Positions 5,536 through 13,299 of a stretch of 18,274 bases of DNA are shown piece after piece. The translations under genes and the position numbers were made by a program. The notes below the pieces were generated by a model. That model made no database searches. It was given only the letters and a program-made list of their open reading frames with translations, and was not told the DNA's origin. This stretch comes from DATAEU01 sp046724395 (lineage in GTDB: Bacteria > Actinomycetota > UBA4738 > HRBIN12). Positions within the stretch are counted from its first letter, which is position 1; every line of letters begins with the position of its first letter. The stretch spans positions 1 through 18,274 of the forward strand of contig JBKOWM010000085.1 of NCBI GenBank assembly GCA_046724395.1, written 5' to 3'.

Positions 5536-6744
5536 TTAGCGGGTCATCGGCGCTCGTCGGTATTCGAAATGCATGCCGTCGGGTCGGACGAACCGTCCTC
5601 CCCAAATGAACCCAGAGCGCTCGAACACGCGGACGAGGCGCGGGTCCTGATGTGGTGTCGCGCCGTACGGGTTCTGTGGCACGTTGACGTCCACGGCGAT
5701 GCCCCACGTGTGATGTGAGATCGCCTGGCTCGGGTCGCGGTTCGCGAACCGCCGCGCATAGCATCCCGAGTAGCTTGTGATCGTGTGCTGCAGCCCGCGG
5801 CGCACGAGTGTGCGCAGTGCGGCTCGGAGCTGCGGAAAGAGCGCGACGTTGCAGGTGACGTCGCCGAGGATCGGCATGCGCTCGGTGGCGATGTGAGTCT
5901 GTTCCCATGCGGGGTCGATCCGCAGGTACCCCGGTCTGTTCGGATCCGGTGCCGCCGCGAATTCGCCGAACAGGAGCTTGATCTGCACGGGCGGCAGTAC
6001 CGCATCCCCCTGACGGAAGTACGGGGTCTCGCCCGGGGCGCGAACCTGCACCGGCAGTTCGGGGGGAACGATCGATGCGAGCGCCCGCCGGATCGTCCGC
6101 TCGGTCGCCGACCCTCGGGGCTGGATCAGCGCGTACCGGTCGTGTGCGACGCCCAACGCGTCGGCGCGCGAACGCGAGACCAGGAGCTCGTTCGCACCGA
6201 CGAGTTCGTCGGGCAGAACCGCGGTGATGCGGACGTCCACGTCGCCGAACCGCAGCACGCTGCCGGGACCGAGCTCACGGAGCCGGGCGCTGCTCTCGCC
6301 CAGGACCCCGTAGCCGTCGGCGAGATCGGCAAGGACAGAGCGGTCGGCCGGCGGGAGGAACGCGCCGTACTCGCGTGGATCGACCGCCGCGACTTCGAGC
6401 GGGATCGAGAATCCCTGCGGCGGATCGTCGACGATCTCGCCCGAGCTCGAGGACGACCGCGTGAGCCACGCGACGTCCGACGCGACGACGACGTCGCGCC
6501 GAACGAGCGGCACGTCGTCCAGTGCCCGGCGAAATCCGGGCGGCAGGCCGCCGGGCGTCCACGCGAGGAACGTGTCGGGCGGCTCGCGCTCGACGACGGG
6601 CGGGACGACGTCGATCGGCGATGACGGGCCGGCGGCCGGTCCGGGTGTTCGTCCGGCACTCTGGACCGACAGCGTCAACGTGGCGCCCACGACGAAGCCG
6701 ACGACCACGCTGCCACCGATCGAAAGGCCCGGGCGGATCCTCAT
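5536..6744 (-). CDS. Membrane-anchored M15-type D,D-peptidase with an FtsX/MacB-like extracytoplasmic domain
   Basis: The protein has 402 residues. An N-terminal helix (about 8-29) anchors it with the bulk outside. The C-terminal domain (about 280-400) is an M15 (VanY/D-Ala-D-Ala carboxypeptidase-like) zinc peptidase. It has SHHTWGIAVD, with His345 and Asp352 fitting SxHxxGxAxD, and the late His392 in GMHFEY. The middle (about 75-235) resembles the extracytoplasmic core of FtsX/MacB-type ABC permeases, with the pattern GVLGESSARLRELGPGSVLR followed by a short beta-hairpin region, although no permease helices are present. The likely substrate is the peptidoglycan stem peptide. The ATG overlaps the TGA of the anti-sigma gene by 4 bp (ATGA), so it is the third cistron of the sigma operon. 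The M15 assignment is firm; the middle domain is a resemblance by eye. Confidence 0.85.
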   Translation of the reverse strand: MRIRPGLSIGGSVVVGFVVGATLTLSVQSAGRTPGPAAGPSSPIDVVPPVVEREPPDTFLAWTPGGLPPGFRRALDDVPLVRRDVVVASDVAWLTRSSSSSGEIVDDPPQGFSIPLEVAAVDPREYGAFLPPADRSVLADLADGYGVLGESSARLRELGPGSVLRFGDVDVRITAVLPDELVGANELLVSRSRADALGVAHDRYALIQPRGSATERTIRRALASIVPPELPVQVRAPGETPYFRQGDAVLPPVQIKLLFGEFAAAPDPNRPGYLRIDPAWEQTHIATERMPILGDVTCNVALFPQLRAALRTLVRRGLQHTITSYSGCYARRFANRDPSQAISHHTWGIAVDVNVPQNPYGATPHQDPRLVRVFERSGFIWGGRFVRPDGMHFEYRRAPMTR

Positions 6745-8693
6745 GGCGAGGGCCTCGGCCCGGCGGGGCGGGGCATCGACGACGCCACCCGGAACAGCTC
6801 GCCGAGCCCGAACGCCTTCCCGTCCAGCGAGTAGTAGATGCCCCCGGAGACCCACTCGAGCTGATCGCGCCCGGGAGTCCATCGGCCCTCGGCGCCCCGA
6901 ACGAGGAGCGCGAACTGCCGAGGCGCCGAGGCCGGCGGAAGTCCCGGTGCCGGCTCCTCGTGCAACCGGAGAACGCCACTACCCGAGGTTCCGCCCTCCG
7001 TCCGGAAGTAGATCGTCAGCGAAGGCCGGCCGTCGACCGTCACGATTTCAGCCGTGGCGGCCGTGTACCCGGAGGGCAGCTCCCTCGGGAAGATCACGAA
7101 GGGAAGCTCGCGCGTTGCCTGCTCGACGCTCACGCGCCGGACCTCGGCGATTCGTGAGGACGTCGTGAGCCACGACGTCGGCACGGGCGTCGCGGTGATC
7201 CGGAGCGAAGCGGCCGCTCCGATGAGGTCCGCGCGCGAGAGATTGGTTTCCAGGTAGAGGTCGCCGTCGGTGGTGTGAATGGCCAGACGACGGCCGTGAG
7301 CGCCCGACGCCGGCTGGTAGTACGCGGTTCCGACGCCAGAGAGCTGCAGCCGGAGCGCATGCGCTCCGACAGGATCGAAGAACCCACGGCCGGAGGAGGC
7401 ACGAGTCTCGCCGAGCTTGAGCCACGAGAGTCCGCTGGCGTAGGTCAACAGCGCGTCGTCCGGCTCGCTCTTTGGCAGGACCACCCGGTACAGCCCGAGC
7501 CCGTCCACTCGATCCGGCGCGATCGGGTCGAACGGCACGACGCTTCGGACCTCGGCGATCGTCGCGGCGCGGCCGCCTTCGTCCCTAGACGTTCGGGCAT
7601 GGGGGATCCGAAAGGTCGACGGCCCGGGAGCGGACGCGTCGATCGATACCGCCTTCACTTCGAAGATCGGTTCGTCGGGGGATTCGTCGGGCAGGCCGAA
7701 CCGAAGTTCCCACTCGGTCCGGGCCGGACCCGCGGCCGGATACACCGCGTAGCGCAAGGGGAACCAACTGCGCGCGTCGAGCCACAGGTCGACTCGGTCC
7801 CGCGAGTAGAAGGGGCGCCATGTCCCCCCGATGTCGAGAAACGGGAACAGTGGACGAGCGCGCTCGAACGGGAGGCGGACCTCGACGGCATCGCGGCCCA
7901 TGACGCGGCCGTGGCCGACCACCTCCATCTCGCGCGCGTCGACGAGCGTCGCGACAGGCAGGATCAGGTCCGTCGGGGCGGGTGTCGCGGACGAGAACGG
8001 CAGCCGGTTGCGCACGACCTGTTCGTGCTGCGGACAGACGCCGATCGGGCACGCGGAGGGTGCCACCTGGTACGAGGCGTCGCCGTTCACGATCAGCTGG
8101 AGATTGTTTGCCGCGAACCTCGTGCCCGCTCCGGGCGTCCGGTCGATGACGTCGAGTCGGAATCGCTCGGGGGCCTGGAACCACACGTTCATCGTCAGCC
8201 GTCGGCGCGCCGGCCGTTCCGACGGATCGATCTGGGCAATGTCGAACGCGGCCTGGTACGTCCGAAGCGTCCGGGCCGCAGCGGCGACGCCATCCGACAC
8301 GTCGCCGGCGCTGGCGATGACGCCGCCTCGGCCCGATGTCCACGGACCGCCGACGCTGAGGCTTCCCGCGATCAGCCCGACGACGAGCGCCGCGGCCACC
8401 GGCGCGAGCGCGCCCCACCAAGCGCGGCCAGACGTCCGGCCCGGACGCCCACGCCACGGGGGTCGTGCCGCGGCCTCGTCACGAACGGCCGTCATGATCG
8501 GCGCGACGAGGTCCGGGACGGGCTCGGCGATGCCGAACCGAGCCGCCTCGCGAAGGCGCCAAGCGCCAGACTCGAACGCCCGGCATCGGGCGCATGCCGA
8601 AAGGTGGTTGTCGAGCGCGGCAGACGCTCGCGTCGACAGCCGCTCGCCGTCCATCCGCTCGGAGATCGCGCGCCTGGCCTCGCTATGGTTCAC
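6741..8693 (-). CDS. Large transmembrane anti-sigma factor with RseB/LolA-like sensor region
   Basis: This 650-residue protein is three times the length of a simple anti-sigma factor. The N terminus carries the zinc-binding anti-sigma signature HxxxCxxC (His30, Cys34, Cys37), which would hold the sigma factor in the cytoplasm. One membrane helix spans about 93-113. Outside, about 130-360 looks like the LolA/RseB (MucB) lipoprotein-sensing fold. Two further units (about 378-497 and 516-640) resemble DUF4367, the second with LPFVIFPRELPSGY. A CPIGVC stretch near residue 215 supplies two extracytoplasmic cysteines. The GTG start overlaps the sigma stop by 11 bp and has GGAGG seven bases upstream. 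The gene pair is therefore translationally coupled. The ligand is unknown; a lipid-linked or cell-wall signal is inferred from the domains and from the peptidase downstream. Confidence 0.88.
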   Translation of the reverse strand: MNHSEARRAISERMDGERLSTRASAALDNHLSACARCRAFESGAWRLREAARFGIAEPVPDLVAPIMTAVRDEAAARPPWRGRPGRTSGRAWWGALAPVAAALVVGLIAGSLSVGGPWTSGRGGVIASAGDVSDGVAAAARTLRTYQAAFDIAQIDPSERPARRRLTMNVWFQAPERFRLDVIDRTPGAGTRFAANNLQLIVNGDASYQVAPSACPIGVCPQHEQVVRNRLPFSSATPAPTDLILPVATLVDAREMEVVGHGRVMGRDAVEVRLPFERARPLFPFLDIGGTWRPFYSRDRVDLWLDARSWFPLRYAVYPAAGPARTEWELRFGLPDESPDEPIFEVKAVSIDASAPGPSTFRIPHARTSRDEGGRAATIAEVRSVVPFDPIAPDRVDGLGLYRVVLPKSEPDDALLTYASGLSWLKLGETRASSGRGFFDPVGAHALRLQLSGVGTAYYQPASGAHGRRLAIHTTDGDLYLETNLSRADLIGAAASLRITATPVPTSWLTTSSRIAEVRRVSVEQATRELPFVIFPRELPSGYTAATAEIVTVDGRPSLTIYFRTEGGTSGSGVLRLHEEPAPGLPPASAPRQFALLVRGAEGRWTPGRDQLEWVSGGIYYSLDGKAFGLGELFRVASSMPRPAGPRPSP

Positions 8694-9216
8694 CGGCGTC
8701 CTCCGACCTCTCGTCGACGGCGAGTGCGGCCATCATCGCGTGGCGTGCGCGATGCATTCGACTCTTGACCGTGCCCACGCGCAGGTTCAGGACGTCGGCT
8801 GCCTCCCGGTACGACAGGCCGAACACCTCGATGAGCAGGAACGGCTCCCGGTGCTCCGCCGACACCGCGGACAGCGCGGCGTGCAGCTCCGCGCGCGCTT
8901 CGGGATCGGGCGGCCCGATCGGAAGCGCTTGCTCGCGCGTCTGCTCGCCGCTCCGACGGCGGATGGCGTCCATCGCGCAATTTCGGGCGATCCGGAAGAG
9001 CCACGACGTGAACTTCGAGTCGCCACGGAACGTTCGCAGGAATCGAAACGCCCTCAGGAACGCCTCCTGGGTGATGTCCTCGGCCATCTGCCGGTCGCGC
9101 GTGAAGTGGTACGCGAACCGCCAGACGTCAGCCTGGTAATCACGGACGAGCTCCTCGAACGCCAGGAGGTCGCCGCCGCGGGCGAGCGACAGCGTTCGAG
9201 GGTCGGGGTCCTTCAC
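8683..9216 (-). CDS. ECF-family RNA polymerase sigma factor
   Basis: This 177-residue group IV sigma factor (RpoE-like) has region 2 at about 19-88, with the core-binding and -10 segment ending SWLFRIARNCAMDAIRRR. Region 4 at about 113-163 has the helix-turn-helix GLSYREAADVLNLRVGTVKS. The GTG at 9216-9214 is preferred because AGAGGGG lies four bases upstream and region 2 then begins at the usual distance. An ATG at 9267 is in frame but has no spaced ribosome binding site. The gene is first in the sigma/anti-sigma/peptidase operon, overlapping the anti-sigma gene. The regulon is unknown; autoregulation and control of the downstream peptidase are the simplest expectations. Confidence 0.92.
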   Translation of the reverse strand: MKDPDPRTLSLARGGDLLAFEELVRDYQADVWRFAYHFTRDRQMAEDITQEAFLRAFRFLRTFRGDSKFTSWLFRIARNCAMDAIRRRSGEQTREQALPIGPPDPEARAELHAALSAVSAEHREPFLLIEVFGLSYREAADVLNLRVGTVKSRMHRARHAMMAALAVDERSEDAGEP

Positions 9217-9375
9217 CTGGCCCCTCTCATTCCGGGTGGTCACGCAAAGCGTAGGCCCGCGACGCATCCTCGTTCGAGCGCGGCGGCGCGCTTCGGAACG
9301 AGGGCGCGATGAGGCTCCCTCCTCTCGCGAAGGTTCCAGAGTTAGGACCGCGCGTTGTGGTCCGCGGTTCCTGGA

Positions 9376-9678
9376 TCAGCGCGCGAGACTGGAGGAGGGG
9401 TGGTCGAGCCGCTCGGCCAGCCGCTCGGCCCTCCGGGCGGCCTCGCGCACGCGACCGCCGCCCACGGCCGCGGTGATCGCGAGGAGCTCGGTCTCGACCG
9501 TGGCCGAGATCCGGCCGGTGCCCGTCCGCATCAGCCGCTCGATCCGGCCGACGGCCGCCTCGAGCCGCCGAAGTGGATGCGCCGGCATGGGGGTCGCCCG
9601 CTGACCGCGGCGCCTGCGCCAGCTATCGAGGTCGATGACCGCACCCATCGAGCCGAGGGTAGACGCCGCCTCCGACAT
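9376..9678 (-). CDS. Small hypothetical protein, helical
   Basis: This 100-residue frame begins at ATG 9678 and lies upstream of and in the same direction as the sigma factor gene. The N-terminal half has a basic RRRRGQR patch after GAVIDLDSW. The C-terminal two thirds reads as amphipathic helix with regular Arg/Glu/Leu/Ala spacing (RRLEAAVGRIERLM, VREAARRAERLAERL), consistent with a coiled coil. I recognise no family. The protein-like composition and the fact that it fills an otherwise empty 550-bp gap support it. The ribosome binding site is weak. It could belong to the sigma operon or be an independent small cytoplasmic protein; no role can be assigned. Confidence 0.55.
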   Translation of the reverse strand: MSEAASTLGSMGAVIDLDSWRRRRGQRATPMPAHPLRRLEAAVGRIERLMRTGTGRISATVETELLAITAAVGGGRVREAARRAERLAERLDHPSSSLAR

Positions 9679-9814
9679 GTTCGAGGATCTTCGATGCGGG
9701 TTGAACCGGCGGGCCGCGGGCGCCGTCTCAACGTTCGTGCGCGTCTCGGGTGGGCGCTTGTGTCCCACTCGGGCCGGGTACGAGTAACCGCGTTCCCGAT
9801 CGCGGAGAAAGAAC

Positions 9815-12034
9815 GTGGCCCAACTGCTCCGGGAGCCGGACGAGCGCGACCTACCGCCTCGTCCGGCACTCGTCCCGTCCGCCGACGAGAGTCGGCCGCC
9901 GCTCGGCGGCATGCGGTGGCTCCCCGCCGACGAGCGACACCCCGCCGCGGCCGCCGCGATCGCGCTCGTCGTGATCGTTGGCGCCCTCCTCGTGGCGCTC
10001 GCGCTCGCTCCGGTGATCATGACGGTGCGCGTTTCCGCCGACGCCGTGGATCGACGTCTGCTCGGCAAGATCGACAAGCCGCTTCGGATACCACCCATGG
10101 CGGAGCGGTCGACGATCCTCGCGGCCAACGGGTCGGTGCTCCAGCGCGTGAGCCTCGACTACAACCGGCACGTGATCGCACTGCGAAAGATCGCGAAGAT
10201 CGCGCGGCGGGCCGTCCTGGCGGTGGAGGACCACGACTTCTATCGGCACGGCGCGATCGACCCGAGCGCCGTACTGCGCGCCGCCATCACGAACCTGGTC
10301 GCCGGCCGAATCGTCGAGGGCGGTTCCACGATCGCGCAGCAGCTCGTCAAGGACACGGTGGTGGGCGACGAGCGGACGTTCTCTCGCAAGCTCCACGAGG
10401 CCGCCGACGCCATCCGCCTGGAGAACACGTACACGAAGAAGCGAATCCTCGAGATGTATCTGAACGAGATCTACCTGGGGAACGGTACCTACGGCGTCGC
10501 CGCCGCGGCGGAGTTCTATTTCGCGCGGCGCGCGGACGAGCTAACGCTGGGACAGTCGGCGCTGCTCGCCGCGTTGATCAAGGCACCCGAGACCTATGAT
10601 CCGCTGACCCACCCCAATCGCGCGAAACACCGCAGGAACCACGTCCTGCACCGAATGCGCGACCTCGGTTGGATCGCCGATCGCGATTACGATCGCGCCC
10701 GTCACTCGTCGCTACAGCTATCGAATGGCATGCGGAACGACGTGCTGTCGCGACCCGACTCGTACTGGGCGCAGTACGTCATCGCGCAGTTCCTTCAGAA
10801 CGAGGCGTTCGGCGCGACGATGAAGCAGCGCGCGCGACTGCTGTTCCAGGGCGGTGTCCGCGTCTACACGAGCCTGGAGCCCGACCTGCAGCGGCGCGCC
10901 GAGACGACACTCGAGCAGCGGATGGGCGGGCCCGGGATGCCGCAGTCCTCGCTCGTGGCGATCGATCCGACTACGGGCCGGATCGAGGCCATGGCGGTGG
11001 GCAACCAGCCGTTCGGCCCGAACAACCAATACAACCTCGCGGTGACGCCCGGCGGCGGCCGCACCGCCGGCAGCGCCTTCAAGGCCTATACGCTCGTCGC
11101 GGCGCTCGAGAAGGGGATCTCGCCGAACAAGGTGTACAACGGAGACTCGCCGAAGACGATCCCGGGCTGCGGCGGCGGCGAGGATTGGAGGCTGCAGAAC
11201 GCGGAGCCGGGCGGCGGCTCGTTCCCCTTGTGGCTCGCGACCGCCGACTCGGTCAACACGGTGTTCGCGCAGGTCATCAACGAGGTGGGGCCTCAGCGCG
11301 TCGCCGAGGTCGCGCGCGAGATGGGCATCACGAACACGATGGTCCCGGTCTGCCCGCTGACGCTCGGCACCTCCCCCGTGTCGCCGTTGCAGATGGCCTC
11401 CGGCTACGCGACGCTCGCAAACCGCGGCATCCACTGCGACCCGGTCTCGATCACGCGGGTCGTCGACACGACGGGTGAGACGATCTTCCGAGCGCGACCC
11501 TCGTGCCGTAGGGCGATCCCGACGACCGTCGCGGATGAGGCGACGGCCATGCTCGAGAACGTCATCAGTATGGGGACGGGAACGGCGGCGAACATCGGCC
11601 GGCCGGCGGCGGGGAAGACGGGTACGGGGCAGAACTACCAGGACGCCTGGTTCGTCGGCTACACTCCGCAGCTCGCGACGGCGGTATGGGTTGGCTACGC
11701 ACGCGCCGAGATTCCGATGCCGAACGTCCCGGGGTACGGCACCGGCTTCGGCGGAACCCTGGCGGCGCCGATCTGGCACGACTTCATGTTGTTCGCCATG
11801 CGGAACGAGCCACCGCTCGGCTTCCCGCCTCCGCCGATCCCGTTCGGCTACGGCTACACGGACTCCTCGTACTCGCCGCCGCCGACGACGACGACCACGA
11901 CGACCACCACCGCGACGACCACCCCCACGACGACGGGTGGCGGAGGCGACGCCACCGGTGGAGGCGGCGCTCCGGGCGGCGGAGGTGGCCCGCCGGATCA
12001 CGCGAACGGGAACGGTCCGCCGCCCGATCACTGA
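9815..12034 (+). CDS. Bifunctional class A penicillin-binding protein (GT51 transglycosylase / transpeptidase)
   Basis: This 739-residue peptidoglycan synthase has a short cytoplasmic tail, a membrane helix at about 46-70, a GT51 glycosyltransferase at about 95-280 and a transpeptidase at about 375-660. GT51 hallmarks are the catalytic Glu138 in VEDHDFYRHG, GGSTIAQQLVKD (169-180) and KKRILEMYLNEIYLGNGTYG (208-227). Transpeptidase motifs are SAFK (Ser420, Lys423), SVN (479-481) and KTGTG (601-605). The last 55 or so residues are Pro/Thr/Gly-rich low complexity, as often seen on actinobacterial class A PBPs outside the membrane. The GTG start has GGAGAAAG at 9804-9811. It polymerises lipid II and crosslinks stem peptides. 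It stands alone between the divergent sigma operon and the Tad operon; a second PBP begins at the right edge. Confidence 0.95.
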   Translation: MAQLLREPDERDLPPRPALVPSADESRPPLGGMRWLPADERHPAAAAAIALVVIVGALLVALALAPVIMTVRVSADAVDRRLLGKIDKPLRIPPMAERSTILAANGSVLQRVSLDYNRHVIALRKIAKIARRAVLAVEDHDFYRHGAIDPSAVLRAAITNLVAGRIVEGGSTIAQQLVKDTVVGDERTFSRKLHEAADAIRLENTYTKKRILEMYLNEIYLGNGTYGVAAAAEFYFARRADELTLGQSALLAALIKAPETYDPLTHPNRAKHRRNHVLHRMRDLGWIADRDYDRARHSSLQLSNGMRNDVLSRPDSYWAQYVIAQFLQNEAFGATMKQRARLLFQGGVRVYTSLEPDLQRRAETTLEQRMGGPGMPQSSLVAIDPTTGRIEAMAVGNQPFGPNNQYNLAVTPGGGRTAGSAFKAYTLVAALEKGISPNKVYNGDSPKTIPGCGGGEDWRLQNAEPGGGSFPLWLATADSVNTVFAQVINEVGPQRVAEVAREMGITNTMVPVCPLTLGTSPVSPLQMASGYATLANRGIHCDPVSITRVVDTTGETIFRARPSCRRAIPTTVADEATAMLENVISMGTGTAANIGRPAAGKTGTGQNYQDAWFVGYTPQLATAVWVGYARAEIPMPNVPGYGTGFGGTLAAPIWHDFMLFAMRNEPPLGFPPPPIPFGYGYTDSSYSPPPTTTTTTTTTATTTPTTTGGGGDATGGGGAPGGGGGPPDHANGNGPPPDH
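11871..12032 (+). repeat. Low-complexity coding tract (Pro/Thr then Gly-rich) at the end of the PBP
   Basis: The 3' end of the PBP gene consists of near-tandem CCG, ACG/ACC and GGC/GGT triplets. They encode a run of three prolines, nine consecutive threonines, a second Thr-rich block and several Gly4-5 runs ending in PPPDH. Such triplet tracts are prone to length change. The tail is probably a flexible extracytoplasmic spacer. Confidence 0.7.
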
Positions 12035-12125
12035 GGCATCGCCCGGCGCTCCGCGGCCGATCGGGTGACCGCGCACGGCGTCGTCGGTCAGGGCGCACGC
12101 CGAAATCGGCCGCCATGGGGATGGT

Positions 12126-12144
12126 CGCGAGCGCGAGGCTCGCG
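12126..12144 (+). terminator. GC-rich hairpin between PBP and Tad operon, possible terminator
   Basis: CGCGAGC (12126-12132) and GCTCGCG (12138-12144) form a perfect 7-bp stem with a 5-nt loop, 92 bp after the PBP stop codon. There is no T run behind it, so it is at best a U-less terminator. The rest of the 206-bp gap (12035-12240) shows no gene. Confidence 0.3.
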
Positions 12145-12240
12145 TAGCGTTAGCGGCATCGTCGATGCTTCCCCGTCGGCATCGAACCCTCTCTCTCCCT
12201 CACCTTCCCCGCGGTGGTCTGTGCGCTAGGGGGCTGGGTG

Positions 12241-13299
12241 ATGGAGAACGTCGCGCGTTTGGTCCTCGCCGTCGACGAGCACGATGTCGCGGAGGAGGTC
12301 ATGCACTTCCTCGACCGCGCGGGCGGTGCACACGTTGTCGCGACAGCCGTCGACGAACGCCAGCTCGCGGAGGCCGTACGCCAACTCGATCCGGATGCCG
12401 TCGTCGCCTCGCCGTCGCTGCTTCGTCGCGGGGCGCCCGACGGGCGCGCCATTCTCGCGGTCGACACCCGCGAGTCCGTCGGCTCGCTCCGAACGGCGCT
12501 CCGGGCCGGAGCGCGCGGGTTCTATCTGTGGCCGCATGAGCGCGACGAGCTCGTCGCTGCATCGCGTAGGACGGCCAGCACGGTCGAGAACGGCGAACGC
12601 GGCCGCGTCATCGCCGTCGTGGGCTCGCGCGGCGGTGCCGGGACCACATTCCTGGCGACGCACCTCGCGGCGGCGTTCACCCGACGCGGCCGCGACTGCG
12701 TTCTGATGGATCTCGACGTCCTCTTCGACGACGTCTTTCCTGCGCTCGGCATCCCCGTGGACGAGCCGGTGCCGACGCTCGTCGATCTTCTCGGTGACGA
12801 CGGCGTGGTGTCGATGGAGCGCCGCCCGTGGACCCACCCGGCAGGGTTTCGGGTGATCCCCGGATCGACGGGACCGAACGTCACCGAACCGGACGCGGAC
12901 GACGTCGTGGCCGTCGTCGACGCCACGACCCGGTCGAGCGACATAGTCGTCGTCCACGTGCCGAGGACGATGTCGCCGGTCGCAAGGACGATCGTCGCAC
13001 GCGCCGACGAGGTCGTCGTCGTACTCACCCTCGACGTTGCGGCGTTTCGTGCCGCGAAGCGGACGATCGCGGCCTTCGACGTCGAGGAACGGTGCCGGTT
13101 CGTGGTGAACCGAGCCGCGCGAGCGGAGATCTGCGTCGCCGACGTGCCGCGCGTGTTCGGTCGTCCCGCGCTGGGCGTCGTCCCTGCGTCTCCTCGCGTC
13201 CGCGCCGCACAGGACCGCGGCGCGCTGCTGCCGCCGCGCGGTCGCGTCGGGCGCGCCGTCGATCGGATCGCCGCGGCACCGCTGGAGCCGGCGGCGTGA
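12241..13299 (+). CDS. tadZ: TadZ/CpaE-like ATPase (Ssd type), Tad pilus localisation protein
   Basis: This 352-residue protein has an N-terminal receiver-like domain (about 5-110, without a full set of phosphorylation residues) and a C-terminal MinD/ParA-like domain. The Walker A region reads GSRGGAGTT (128-136), so the signature lysine before the final Thr is missing. The later MDLDVLFDD motif (about 156-164) is kept. Atypical Walker A loops are known in TadZ/CpaE proteins, which position the pilus machine at the cell pole or septum. The M. tuberculosis equivalent is Rv3660c (Ssd). ATG 12241 is favoured over GTG 12214 because AGGGGG lies about nine bases upstream. It is first in the operon and shares GTGA with the next gene. 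Confidence 0.88.
   Translation: MENVARLVLAVDEHDVAEEVMHFLDRAGGAHVVATAVDERQLAEAVRQLDPDAVVASPSLLRRGAPDGRAILAVDTRESVGSLRTALRAGARGFYLWPHERDELVAASRRTASTVENGERGRVIAVVGSRGGAGTTFLATHLAAAFTRRGRDCVLMDLDVLFDDVFPALGIPVDEPVPTLVDLLGDDGVVSMERRPWTHPAGFRVIPGSTGPNVTEPDADDVVAVVDATTRSSDIVVVHVPRTMSPVARTIVARADEVVVVLTLDVAAFRAAKRTIAAFDVEERCRFVVNRAARAEICVADVPRVFGRPALGVVPASPRVRAAQDRGALLPPRGRVGRAVDRIAAAPLEPAA

Noticed and set aside
7275..8768. 497-codon plus-strand open frame opposite the anti-sigma gene
   Set aside because: Composition is arginine-rich and without motifs. The opposite strand encodes a protein with HxxxCxxC, a membrane helix and coupled neighbours.
9310..9337. Possible ECF autoregulatory promoter (GGAACC on the minus strand at 9337-9332)
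   Set aside because: The -35-like GGAACC is attractive for an ECF sigma factor, but the sequence 16-17 bp downstream (GCCTCA) does not resemble the GTC- or CGTT-type -10 element usual for this class.
10718..12076. 452-codon minus-strand open frame opposite the PBP gene
   Set aside because: It shadows the transpeptidase region. The translation is almost entirely Arg/Gly/Val low complexity.
12828..13295. Upstream extension of the TadA frame to 12828
   Set aside because: The extension overlies tadZ in another frame and is Arg-rich. The GTG at 13296 overlapping the tadZ stop is the natural start.
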